From the NCBI RefSeq assembly GCF_036241575.1, contig NZ_CP108455.1, positions 5,149,501 to 5,213,500 of the forward strand: DNA of 64,000 nt. The letters run 5' to 3'. Origin of the DNA: Streptomyces sp. NBC_01267 (GTDB lineage: Bacteria > Actinomycetota > Actinomycetes > Streptomycetales > Streptomycetaceae). The notes below the pieces were generated by a model that was not told where the DNA came from, made no database searches, and was given only the letters and a program-made list of their open reading frames with translations. Position numbers and translations under genes: made by a program. Numbering within the stretch: the first letter of the stretch is position 1; every line of letters starts with the position of its first letter. This document shows positions 7,477-15,025 of this stretch, in pieces.

Positions 7477-8713
7477 TGTCGAGGCGGAGGGGTGCCCTCG
7501 GATCAGGCCGTCGACTCGCGTCGTGCTGCACGACCTGGCAGTGCGTCGTGACCGGGACGAGTGGATCGTGGGCCGTATGGCCACCCGAACCTTCGTCGCC
7601 ATGCCGGTGGTTGGAGCAAGGGCGGTGGAACTCCTGGGCGACGGGCTGAGCGTGGCCCGCACGGCGGCGATGCTGCGTGAGGAGACCGGTGAAGAGGTCG
7701 AGATCACGGATTTCGTCAGGGATCTGGCCGCCCTGGGGTTCGTGGCACGGATCGGGGACTGCCCGATTCCGGACACCGAACCGCCACGCGCGTCCCTGCC
7801 ACGACTCCGCCCGCCCCACGCCCGGTTCGCCCTGCACCCGGCGCTTCCCGTATGCGTCGGAGCACTGCTGGTGGCTGCCGTCACTGCCCTGATCTGCCGC
7901 CCCGGCTTGCGGCCCGGCTACCGCGACCTGCTGTGGAGTCCGCACGGCAGCCTGGTCCTGTTCACCGGGGCGGCAGCCGGGTGGGCGCTGGTGCTGGCCC
8001 ACGAGCTGGCGCACCTCGTCACCGCCCGCGCCGCAGGCGTGCCGGGGAGGATGCGGCTGGGCACCCGGCTGCAGTTCCTCGTCATGCAGACCGACATCAG
8101 CGGCATCGAGCTCGCGCCCCGCCGCCACCGGCTGACGGCCTACCTGGCCGGTATCGCCCTCAACCTGTGCGTCGCATCGTCCCTGGTCCTGATCCTCGCC
8201 CTGGCAGACACCGGTCCAACGGCCCACCGGTTGCTGTCTGCAGCCCTGCTGCTGGCCCTGATGCCGCTGCCCTTCCAGCTCATGGTGTTCACCCGTACGG
8301 ATCTGTACTTCGTGCTCCAGGATCTCACCGGCTGCCGGAACCTGTACGGCGACGGTCTCGCCTACGCCCGGTACCTGTCCCGGCGGGCGCTGCGATCGCT
8401 GCGTCCGGGGAGGACCACCGGGGCGGACGACCCGAGCACGCGATTGCCCCCGCACGAGCGCCGGGCCGTTCGCCTCTACAGCGTCGTCCTCGTGGTCGGC
8501 ACGGTGGCCTGCCTGACGTTCATGGCCGCCGTCACCCTTCCTGTCGACGTCACCTTGCTGGTCCGCGCGGCACGGGGCCTGGGGCCGGAGCACGGCCTTG
8601 CGCGCGAGGCCGACTCGGCGGCAGTACTGATCACCCTGGGCGGAATCAACGTCCTGTGGGTGGTGACCCGGTGGCGCAACCGCCCGTCACGCAGGGCTGC
8701 GGGAGTGACCTGA
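7469..8713 (+). CDS. PqqD-like/M50 membrane metalloprotease of the peptide locus
   Basis: 414 residues from GTG 7469, overlapping the E1-like stop (GTGACTGA); open codons further upstream are rejected because they lie inside the previous gene. Residues 12-95 are a PqqD-like peptide-recognition domain. Membrane helices begin at about 123, and the zinc-protease motif HELAH stands at 178-182 within a hydrophobic segment, as in M50 site-2-type proteases. A later Asp in YFVLQDLTG could be the third ligand. About six membrane segments are visible in total. Related PqqD/M50 proteins in peptide loci remove leaders and may assist export. This role here is inference. Confidence 0.82.
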   Translation: MTDVEAEGCPRIRPSTRVVLHDLAVRRDRDEWIVGRMATRTFVAMPVVGARAVELLGDGLSVARTAAMLREETGEEVEITDFVRDLAALGFVARIGDCPIPDTEPPRASLPRLRPPHARFALHPALPVCVGALLVAAVTALICRPGLRPGYRDLLWSPHGSLVLFTGAAAGWALVLAHELAHLVTARAAGVPGRMRLGTRLQFLVMQTDISGIELAPRRHRLTAYLAGIALNLCVASSLVLILALADTGPTAHRLLSAALLLALMPLPFQLMVFTRTDLYFVLQDLTGCRNLYGDGLAYARYLSRRALRSLRPGRTTGADDPSTRLPPHERRAVRLYSVVLVVGTVACLTFMAAVTLPVDVTLLVRAARGLGPEHGLAREADSAAVLITLGGINVLWVVTRWRNRPSRRAAGVT

Positions 8714-9065
8714 AAGCGGCCCTTCCAGGGCGCTCGCGCTATGCGGGGCGCCGGTTCGGCCCTCGCGGGGATCGTGAGTAGCTTGGCCCGTGCCTCACCG
8801 GAAGTTGGGTGGTAAGCGCGTTCCGTCATGAGTGCATCGTCCCGCGCTGCGACGTGCTGGACGCCGGGCTTCCGGCTGGGGTCGGCCGACGGCAAATCCG
8901 GAGGAATTACTCAACTAGCTGCATGCATAGGCCTGTTGCATGCGCGGTGCGCGAGTGGAGACCTTCGCCGGTCTATTGACGGCGAGAGAAAACGCTTACT
9001 ACTTTGTGCGCACTCGTCGGTGTCAGAGCGACGGTGGAACGATCACTCGCGACAGAGGAGAGACC
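8714..9065. other. Intergenic region between M50 gene and secreted-protein gene
   Basis: 352 bases. It holds an inverted repeat GCATGCA/TGCATGC at 8921-8943 with a 9-base spacer, which could be an operator for the secreted-protein gene. A 24-codon open frame from ATG 8741 has only a weak ribosome site and is not called. The stretch just before 9066 is comparatively AT-rich (8985-9010), as expected of a promoter. Confidence 0.4.
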
Positions 9066-9845
9066 ATGAAGCTTCTTCGCCTGGCCACGGCCGCAGGTGC
9101 CGCCGTTCTGATCACGTTGGGGGCCGCGGGGCAGAGCTGGGCGTCGACGCCCATCGCCCGGTGGTCGACGGGTGCTCCCGGGCCCGTGACCCGGCTGACG
9201 CTTCCGATGGCGTTCGATGCCGCGCCCGACGCGTCGGGGATCTACTTCGCGTACTACACCACCCTGGAGAGCGGGACCCGGCCGTACGCGGGCTTCCAGC
9301 CGAAGCCCGCCGGTGCCGATGGGAAGCCCAACCTGCAAGCGGTGTTCAGCTCGTTCAACGCCGACGCCACCACCACGGACAGCAACTGCACGTACGGCGC
9401 CGACGGCGGGGCCGGGGTCAGCTGCGCCGTGCGTTTCGCCTACACCAAGGGGACGATGTACGGCCTTCAGCTGGAACGGGCGAGTGACGACGGCACGACC
9501 CAGCTGATGACCGGTGACGTGGTGAACACCGCGACGGGCGCGCACGTGGCGCACATCGGCAGCTTTCGGCTCCCCATCGCATCGGGTCGCTTCAAGCCCG
9601 CGGACCAGGGCTTCGTCGAGCCGTACCTCACCGCCGGATGCACGCAGCAGGTCACCGTGGTCTACGGCGCTCCTGTCGGGACCGAGGGCGGCACCGACTA
9701 CACGGGCGGCCTGCCCACGGTGACCGATCCCGCTTCGGGCAGCTGTCTGAGTTCGACCTCGACCGTCACGGGCGGCGGGCAGCAGGTCACGGTGACCGGT
9801 GATCAGTACGCGCCGGCAGGTCGGACGGACGGGGTGCGGCGGTAG
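9066..9845 (+). CDS. Secreted protein, possibly DUF3472-like
   Basis: 259 residues from ATG 9066 after GAGGAGAG; upstream codons to 8940 are rejected because the signal peptide starts here. MKLLRLATAAGAAVLITLG and AGQSWASTP give a Sec signal with cleavage after Ala-Ser or Trp-Ala. The mature part is beta-rich with two Cys pairs, for example NCTYGADGGAGVSC. The order ARWSTG..IYFAYYTTLESG..YAGFQ..VFSSFNAD resembles DUF3472-type carbohydrate-associated domains, but I cannot confirm this. The last 25 residues (VTVTGDQYAPAGRTDGVRR) look like a beta module that stops early. A 16-base direct repeat follows the stop. Confidence 0.65.
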   Translation: MKLLRLATAAGAAVLITLGAAGQSWASTPIARWSTGAPGPVTRLTLPMAFDAAPDASGIYFAYYTTLESGTRPYAGFQPKPAGADGKPNLQAVFSSFNADATTTDSNCTYGADGGAGVSCAVRFAYTKGTMYGLQLERASDDGTTQLMTGDVVNTATGAHVAHIGSFRLPIASGRFKPADQGFVEPYLTAGCTQQVTVVYGAPVGTEGGTDYTGGLPTVTDPASGSCLSSTSTVTGGGQQVTVTGDQYAPAGRTDGVRR

Positions 9846-9884
9846 GGCGCGTCAGGCGGGCGGGGCGCGGCGGTAGGGCGCGAC
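9836..9884. repeat. 16-base direct repeat at the end of the secreted-protein gene
   Basis: GCGGCGGTAGGGCGCG occurs at 9836-9851, spanning the TAG stop, and again at 9869-9884. It may mark a small duplication that reshaped the gene end. Confidence 0.5.
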
Positions 9885-9970
9885 GGGTCGGGGTGAGGTG
9901 GCAACTGTCGTGCGACGTGAGCCACTTGCCCGGTAGTTACCGGAAGGCCGCCGAGCGGAACCGGTGGGAC

Positions 9971-10002
9971 AGTAGCTCAGTAGCTCAGTAGCTCAGTAGC
10001 CC
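9971..10002. repeat. 8-base tandem repeat AGTAGCTC
   Basis: Three perfect copies of AGTAGCTC and one AGTAGCCC lie in the 199-base gap between the secreted-protein and transglutaminase-like genes. No function is evident; slippage could make the copy number variable. Confidence 0.7.
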
Positions 10003-10044
10003 GGTGGCCTCAGTGGTCCCATGCCCCGGTCGTCCGCCCCCGTC

Positions 10045-10977
10045 TCACCCCCGCAGCGTCACGTCGTGCGGCCCGTCGAACGCCGCCAGGCACCGTACGG
10101 TCCTCGGCGTCCGCAGTCCGTCGTTCTCCAGGAACAGCCGTCGTGCCGCGGCGAACCGGACTTCGTCGCCCGTCACCTCCGACGCCTCGTCGTACAGGGC
10201 GTGGAGCGCGTCCGTCATCCCGGCGTCGTCGTCCGCGCCCGCTCCCCAGACGTCCCAGAGCAGGGTTTCGGTCCGGTTGAGCGCGGCGAGGTCCAGCCGT
10301 ACGTTGCCCGCCACGAACCACAGGCCGATCAGTGCGGCGTCCGGGATCCGGAGCCCGAAGGTCTTCGGGTCCGCCTCGCCCGCCCGGATGGCCCGCCATG
10401 CGGCGCCCGCGACCAGGAAGCGGTCGCGCGGCACGTCCATGGGGTCGAACGGCGCCGCGTACCGCGCCGCGATCGTGGGATCGGTCAGTTCCGCGTCCGC
10501 GAGCAGCCAGCCGCGCCGGGCGTCCCAGTACTCGGTGACCACATGGTCGTCCTGGAAGCCGTCCGTGCCGAAGTAGTCGGCGAAGCCGGACCGCAGCCGG
10601 GCGGGTACGCCCGCGTGGCGCAGGAACGAGCAGTGCAGCAGGGCGATGTCGCGGCAGACCCCGACGAAGCGGTCCGCGGGCGCCCTCGGTTCGGTCAGCG
10701 GTGCGTCGTTCCGGTCGGTGATGATCCGCAGGATGTCGTCCGTGTAGCGCGTCTCGGCGTCGTGGTGCAGACGGTCCTCGGGGATGGTGTGGCCGAAGGC
10801 CTCACCCTCCAGGCGGTGGATCACCAAGTCCCGTGCTGTGCGGGCGAGTTCGGCCGGGTCGGTGGGCAGGGCCGCATAGCGCGGGGTCAGTGCCCCGGGG
10901 TCGGAGAAGACGCTCTGTGTGGTGTAGAACTCTGCGACTTCCGGCGTGAGGCTGGTGGACGGCATGGTGGACGGCAT
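10045..10977 (-). CDS. Transglutaminase-like domain protein
   Basis: 310 residues, start ATG at 10977 (in-frame ATG at 10965 within a 12-base tandem duplication is the alternative). A transglutaminase-like cysteine-protease core is visible at residues 100-165: Cys108 in FVGVCRDIALL, His145 in DDHVVTEYW and Asp161 in LLADAELTD form the expected Cys-His-Asp triad. The remainder is helical. There is no signal peptide, so the protein is cytoplasmic. Similar proteins are widespread in actinobacteria with no settled substrate; hydrolysis of peptide or isopeptide bonds is the family expectation. It is divergent from the MarR operon with about 190 bases between starts. Confidence 0.82.
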   Translation of the reverse strand: MPSTMPSTSLTPEVAEFYTTQSVFSDPGALTPRYAALPTDPAELARTARDLVIHRLEGEAFGHTIPEDRLHHDAETRYTDDILRIITDRNDAPLTEPRAPADRFVGVCRDIALLHCSFLRHAGVPARLRSGFADYFGTDGFQDDHVVTEYWDARRGWLLADAELTDPTIAARYAAPFDPMDVPRDRFLVAGAAWRAIRAGEADPKTFGLRIPDAALIGLWFVAGNVRLDLAALNRTETLLWDVWGAGADDDAGMTDALHALYDEASEVTGDEVRFAAARRLFLENDGLRTPRTVRCLAAFDGPHDVTLRG

Positions 10978-11131
10978 GACGGGGCCCCGGATTCCTGTCG
11001 ATCTTCCTATCGGTCACACGTTCGATTAGTGGACCGGTGGGCCTACCGTGCCAAATTTCCCCGTCGCGCGTCCAGGTGTTCGCCGGGTTGCGTGTGCCCG
11101 CGTGTGCCCGCGAAGAAGGTGGACAGGGCAA

Positions 11132-11162
11132 CTTGCAAGGCTTCCTGTCCATCTCGTACCGT
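11132..11162 (+). promoter_or_regulatory. Leaderless promoter of the marR operon with CTTGCAAG palindrome
   Basis: TTGCAA (11133-11138), 18 bases, TACCGT (11157-11162), then 7 bases to the ATG at 11170 gives a good sigma-70-type promoter for a leaderless transcript. The -35 is embedded in CTTGCAAG (11132-11139), an 8-base palindrome that could be part of a MarR operator. Confidence 0.5.
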
Positions 11163-11169
11163 GACCGCC

Positions 11170-11613
11170 ATGGTCGCCAACCCCGCCGAACCCGGATCCG
11201 AACAGATCGCCGCAGAGCTGGCGGCCGTTCTCGGGCGGGTGGCACGGCGGCTCAGGCAGGCGTCTCCCGGCCTCGAACTCACGCACTCGCAGCGGTCCGC
11301 GCTCGCCCTGTTGGAGAGGGAGGGACCGACGACCACCGCCGCCCTGGCCCGCATCGAGCTGGTCCGGCCGCAGTCCATGCGGCTGACCGTCGGCGCGCTG
11401 GAGCAGCGGGGGTTCGTGGCGCGCGCCCCCGATCCGACCGACGGGCGGCAGTCCGTCATGTCGGTCACCGACCTCGGCCGCCGTACGCTCGCGGCTGTAC
11501 GGGCCGACAAGCAGGGCTGGCTGGCCCGTGCCATCGACGAGGAACTCGACGGGGCGGAGCGGCGCACGCTCGTCGAGGCCGCCGCGCTCCTCGAACGGTT
11601 GGCACAACGGTGA
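11170..11613 (+). CDS. MarR-family transcriptional regulator
   Basis: 147 residues from ATG 11170; the much longer open frame upstream is antisense to the transglutaminase-like gene and is rejected. A winged helix is visible at residues about 35-100: ELTHSQRSALALLEREGPTT, then ALARIELVRPQSMRLTVGAL (recognition helix), then the wing VARAPDPTDGRQSVMSVT. It heads a tight operon: its TGA overlaps the GTG of the MFS gene. MarR proteins usually repress their own operon and respond to small aromatic compounds, so the MFS protein is probably the regulated exporter. Confidence 0.88.
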   Translation: MVANPAEPGSEQIAAELAAVLGRVARRLRQASPGLELTHSQRSALALLEREGPTTTAALARIELVRPQSMRLTVGALEQRGFVARAPDPTDGRQSVMSVTDLGRRTLAAVRADKQGWLARAIDEELDGAERRTLVEAAALLERLAQR

Positions 11614-13055
11614 GGACGGAGCCGAAGGCGGTGACGGGCCCAGCGGCAGAAGCGGCAACCCGGACCGGCACGGCTGTGTCCGGGACCAGCACCGGTTTCG
11701 GCGCCCGGCTCACCGCGCCGCTCCTCCTCGGCTCGCTGCTCAACCCGCTCAACACCACCATGATCTCCACCGGACTGGTGGCGATCGGCCACGACTTCGG
11801 CATCGGCGCGTCCAGCACCGTGTGGCTGGTGTCGGTGCTCTACCTCGCCAGCGCGGTCGCCCAGCCGGTGCTCGGCAGGCTCGCCGACTCCGTCGGGCCG
11901 CGCCGGGTCTTCCTCGCCGGGCTCGTGGTCGTCCTGGCGTCCGGGCTCGTCGGCGTCCTGGCCCCCGGTTTCGGCTGGCTGATCGCCTCCCGGCTGCTGC
12001 TCGGTATCGGCACGTCGGCCGCGTACCCCGCCGCCATGGCCGTACTGCGTGCCGAGTCGCGCAGGCTCGGCCGGCCCACCCCGCGTACCGTCCTCGGCCG
12101 GCTGTCCTTCGCCGCGCTCGGCAGCGCCGCCGTCGGGCCCACCCTCGGCGGGCTGCTCGTCGCGACCTGCGGCTGGCGCGGCATCTTCGCCGTCAATGTG
12201 CCGCTCGCCCTCATCGCCTTCGTCTGCGCCCTCCGGTGGATCCCCGAGGACAGCGCAGTGGAGGCGGGTACGGACCGCGAACCGGCCGGGCTCGACGTGC
12301 TCGGCATCGTGCTCTTCACCGGCGCGCTCACCGCGCTGGTCTTCTTCCTGCTCGATCTGGCCCACCCGGTCTGGTGGCTGCCGGCTCTCGCCCTCGTCCT
12401 CTCCGCCGCCCTCACCCGGTGGCAACTGCGCTGCCCGCACCCCTTCATCGACCTGCGGATGCTCGGCCGCAACCACGCACTCGCCCGTACGTACCTGCGG
12501 CACGGTCTGAGCTATCTCGTCATCTACTGCGTGATGTACGGCTTCACCCAGTGGCTGGAGGAGGGCCGCGGCCTCTCCTCCCTGCACACCGGCCTGCTGA
12601 TGCTGCCCATGTCGGTGACCGCGCTGGTGTGTTCGCTGCTCGGCGCCCGTACGAAGGGGATCCGTGCGCCCCTCACCGTGGCGGCCGTCCTCGTCACCGC
12701 GGGCAGCGCGCTCCTCGTCGTCGCCTCCGGCGCGACGCCGATCGCCGTACTGCTCCTCACCGGGGCCTGCTTCGGCATCCCGCAGGGGCTCATCGGCACC
12801 AGCAACCAGGCCGCCGTGTACGAGCACGCGCCCGCCGACGCCGTCGGGTCCGCCGCCGGACTCCAGCGGACCGCCCAGTACCTGGGAGCCATCACGGCCT
12901 CCAGCCTCATCGCCCTCGCCTACGGGCAGCGGGCCAGTGACGGCGGGCTGCATCTGATGGCCGCCGTCTCCGCTGTCCTCGGTCTGGTGCTCGTCGCACT
13001 GACCGTCTCAGACCGGGCACTGCATGCCCGTAACCGAAAGAGAGCTTCGTCATGA
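11610..13055 (+). CDS. MFS drug exporter, probably 14-helix type
   Basis: 481 residues from GTG 11610, overlapping the MarR stop by four bases. Hydrophobic segments fill the sequence from residue about 35. The loop motif GRLADSVGPRRVF after helix 2 is the MFS motif A, and LLLGIGTSAAYPAAMAVL follows in helix 4. The length and helix count suit the DHA2 drug:proton antiporter group. Its stop overlaps the start of the isochorismatase-like gene (ATGA). With MarR in front, this is most likely an efflux pump for a small toxic or signalling compound. Confidence 0.88.
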   Translation: MRTEPKAVTGPAAEAATRTGTAVSGTSTGFGARLTAPLLLGSLLNPLNTTMISTGLVAIGHDFGIGASSTVWLVSVLYLASAVAQPVLGRLADSVGPRRVFLAGLVVVLASGLVGVLAPGFGWLIASRLLLGIGTSAAYPAAMAVLRAESRRLGRPTPRTVLGRLSFAALGSAAVGPTLGGLLVATCGWRGIFAVNVPLALIAFVCALRWIPEDSAVEAGTDREPAGLDVLGIVLFTGALTALVFFLLDLAHPVWWLPALALVLSAALTRWQLRCPHPFIDLRMLGRNHALARTYLRHGLSYLVIYCVMYGFTQWLEEGRGLSSLHTGLLMLPMSVTALVCSLLGARTKGIRAPLTVAAVLVTAGSALLVVASGATPIAVLLLTGACFGIPQGLIGTSNQAAVYEHAPADAVGSAAGLQRTAQYLGAITASSLIALAYGQRASDGGLHLMAAVSAVLGLVLVALTVSDRALHARNRKRASS

Positions 13056-13603
13056 CTGCCACCACCCTCGACGCGAAGACCGCGCTGATCCTCGTCGATC
13101 TCCAGAAGGGCATCGTCGGCCTGCCGACCGCGCACCCGATCGACGAGGTCGTCGCCCACGCCGCCGAACTGGCCACCGCGTTCCGTGCGCACGACCTGCC
13201 GGTCGTTCTCGTACGGGTCACGGGTGGCGCCCCCGGCCGCAACGAGACGCCGGGCGGCCGGGGCACGCCCCCCGCGGACTGGGCCGAGCTGGTTCCCGAG
13301 CTGGGCCGGCAGGACAGCGACATCGTCGTCACCAAGCAGACGTGGGGCGCCTTCCACGGCACCGACCTCGACATGCAGCTGCGCCGCCGCGGCGTCACCC
13401 AGGTCGTCCTGGGCGGGGTGGCCACGGCCATCGGCGTCGAGTCGACGGCCCGGTCGGCGTACGAGCACGGGTACCACGTGACCATCGCCACCGACGCCAT
13501 CACCGACATGGACGCGGAGATGCACCGCAACTCCGTGGAGCGGGTCTTCCCGCGTCTCGGCGAGTCGGACACCGCCGCCGCGATCATCGAGCTGCTCGGC
13601 TGA
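13052..13603 (+). CDS. Isochorismatase-family hydrolase
   Basis: 183 residues from ATG 13052, overlapping the MFS stop. The family Asp is D16 (ALILVDLQKG) and the Lys is K95 (VVTKQTWGAF). Where cysteine hydrolases such as nicotinamidase have the nucleophile, this protein has Gly128 (TAIGVESTA), as in true isochorismatases (EntB/PhzD group), which hydrolyse a vinyl ether without a Cys. It is cytoplasmic. Being the last gene of a MarR-MFS operon, it may act on the compound that the pump exports, although no isochorismate synthase is nearby. Confidence 0.85.
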   Translation: MTATTLDAKTALILVDLQKGIVGLPTAHPIDEVVAHAAELATAFRAHDLPVVLVRVTGGAPGRNETPGGRGTPPADWAELVPELGRQDSDIVVTKQTWGAFHGTDLDMQLRRRGVTQVVLGGVATAIGVESTARSAYEHGYHVTIATDAITDMDAEMHRNSVERVFPRLGESDTAAAIIELLG

Positions 13604-13640
13604 GCCCTGGCGCAGTGATTGGCGTGGGCCGGTCCTGACG

Positions 13641-14831
13641 TCACATCTGCGGGGGCGGGGCCATCCCCGTCTTGGCCCCGGCCCCGCACAGCGGCACCAC
13701 CACGGACCGCCCTCCGGTGACTCCGCCCGCCGCGACGGCGGCCCAGCAGGCCACCCCCGTCGACTCGACGTACAGCCCCCGGGCCGCCAGGTCGCGCTGG
13801 GCGGACCTGATCTGGTCCTCGGTGACCGTCAGGAACGTGCCGCCGGACTTCCGTACGGCGGCCAGGATCTGCCGGGCGCGCGGGGGGCGGGGGATGGCGA
13901 TCCCCTCGGCCAGGGTGGTGGCCGCCGGACGGTCCGCGCCCGCCGGGCCGTCCGCGCCCGCCAGATGATCCGCGCCCGTTGGGTGATCCGCGCCCGCCAA
14001 ATGATCCGCGTCCACCAAGTCGTCGGCGCCTGCCCGGAATGCCGTGGCCAGCGGGGAGACCGCCTCGGCCTGGACCGCGTACAGCGCCGGGCGCTCGGTG
14101 ATCAGCCCGTGCGCGGACAACTCGTCGACGGCCAGCGCGGCGCCGAGCAGCAGGGTGCCGTTGCCGACGGGAACCACGATCACGTCGGGGAGCCGGCCGC
14201 CCCACTCCTCCCAGAGTTCGTACACATAGGTCTTCGTGCCGTGCAGGAAGTACGGGTTGAAGACGTGCGACGCGTAGAACGTGCCGGGGACGTCGGCGGC
14301 TGCGCGGGCCGCCGAGGCTGTCGCGTCGCGGTCGCCCGGGACCCGTCGCAACTCCGCTCCGTGCGCCCGGATCTGCTCGGCCTTCTTCGCCGACGTGCCC
14401 TCGGGCACGTACACCGTGCACGGCAGCCCGGCGCGTGCGCAGTACGCCGCGACCGCCGTCCCCGCGTTGCCGCTGCTGTCGGCGACGACCCGTCCGGGGG
14501 CGAGCCTCCGGGCCAGTTCCGCGAGCATCACCGCGCCCCGGTCCTTGAAGGAGAGGGTGGGCATCAGGAAGTCGAGCTTCGCGGAGACGGTGCCGGTGAG
14601 GGGCACGAGCGGGGTGCGCCCCTCGCCGAGAGTGACCGCCGCGGGGCCGGCCAGCGGCAGCGCCTCCGCGTACCGCCACAGCGAATTGACCCGTGCGGCC
14701 AGGGAGTTGAGAGGGACGGCGCCGGGTGTGAAATCCAGGTCCCAGGGGCCGCGGCACCGCGGGCAGCACCACGGCGCCGTGTCGACGGGGGAGGTCGTGG
14801 AGTCCACCGGGCAGCGGTACGTGATCGTCAC
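13641..14831 (-). CDS. Threonine-synthase-like PLP enzyme with internal hexapeptide repeat
   Basis: 396 residues from GTG 14831. An N-terminal zinc ribbon (CPVD then WCCPRC, residues 8-26) precedes a fold-type II PLP enzyme core: Schiff-base lysine K96 in LSFKDRGA, phosphate or cofactor contact SSGNAGTA at about 119-126, and a Gly-rich VPVGNGTLLLG. This is the threonine synthase/threonine dehydratase-like group; the exact substrate is not clear. A run of hexapeptides (FRAGAD, DLVDAD, HLAGAD and so on) is inserted between the sixth and seventh parts of the core, encoded by an 18-base repeat at 13932-14039. The loop should stick out of the fold and may not harm activity. Confidence 0.82.
   Translation of the reverse strand: MTITYRCPVDSTTSPVDTAPWCCPRCRGPWDLDFTPGAVPLNSLAARVNSLWRYAEALPLAGPAAVTLGEGRTPLVPLTGTVSAKLDFLMPTLSFKDRGAVMLAELARRLAPGRVVADSSGNAGTAVAAYCARAGLPCTVYVPEGTSAKKAEQIRAHGAELRRVPGDRDATASAARAAADVPGTFYASHVFNPYFLHGTKTYVYELWEEWGGRLPDVIVVPVGNGTLLLGAALAVDELSAHGLITERPALYAVQAEAVSPLATAFRAGADDLVDADHLAGADHPTGADHLAGADGPAGADRPAATTLAEGIAIPRPPRARQILAAVRKSGGTFLTVTEDQIRSAQRDLAARGLYVESTGVACWAAVAAGGVTGGRSVVVPLCGAGAKTGMAPPPQM
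13932..14039 (-). repeat. Six 18-base tandem repeats inside the PLP enzyme gene
   Basis: Six contiguous 18-base units (consensus on the plus strand RTCCGCGCCCGCCRRRTG) at 13932, 13950, 13968, 13986, 14004 and 14022. In the gene frame they encode FRAGAD, DLVDAD, HLAGAD, HPTGAD, HLAGAD and GPAGAD. Because units are in frame and unspaced, this is a protein repeat and not a CRISPR. Confidence 0.85.
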
Positions 14832-14906
14832 GGGTCGAGCGTAGCCGCGGGCCGACCCGGTGGCCGGAAGAGGTGGTGGGACGGGCGTCCGGCACCTGCG
14901 CCCCCA

Positions 14907-14923
14907 ATTGCCGGTCGGTCTAA
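14907..14923. promoter_or_regulatory. 17-base motif shared with the esterase promoter
   Basis: ATTGCCGGTCGGTCTAA lies between the divergent PLP-enzyme and GntR genes and is repeated exactly at 27867-27883, next to the esterase start. The GGTCGGTCTA core resembles half of the operators of many actinobacterial TetR proteins, or an extended promoter box. Confidence 0.5.
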
Positions 14924-15025
14924 ACACCCGTCATCACTTCGAGTGAAACCCTGGCCTTTGGTTGCGGTCAACAACCCACGGTTGTCACGCTGTTGCGGTC
15001 TGTCAACCTTCATGGGGAGTGGCCA

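Noticed and set aside
8741..8815. 24-codon ORF after the M50 gene, considered as a second precursor peptide
   Set aside because: Weak ribosome site, no resemblance to the peptide at 5954 and no leader/core layout.
10021..11613. 530-codon open frame on the plus strand ending in the MarR gene
   Set aside because: Only the last 147 codons match MarR; the rest is antisense to the transglutaminase-like gene and follows its codon bias in mirror.
13932..14039. Possible CRISPR array
   Set aside because: Units are 18 bases, contiguous without spacers, and in the reading frame of a PLP enzyme.
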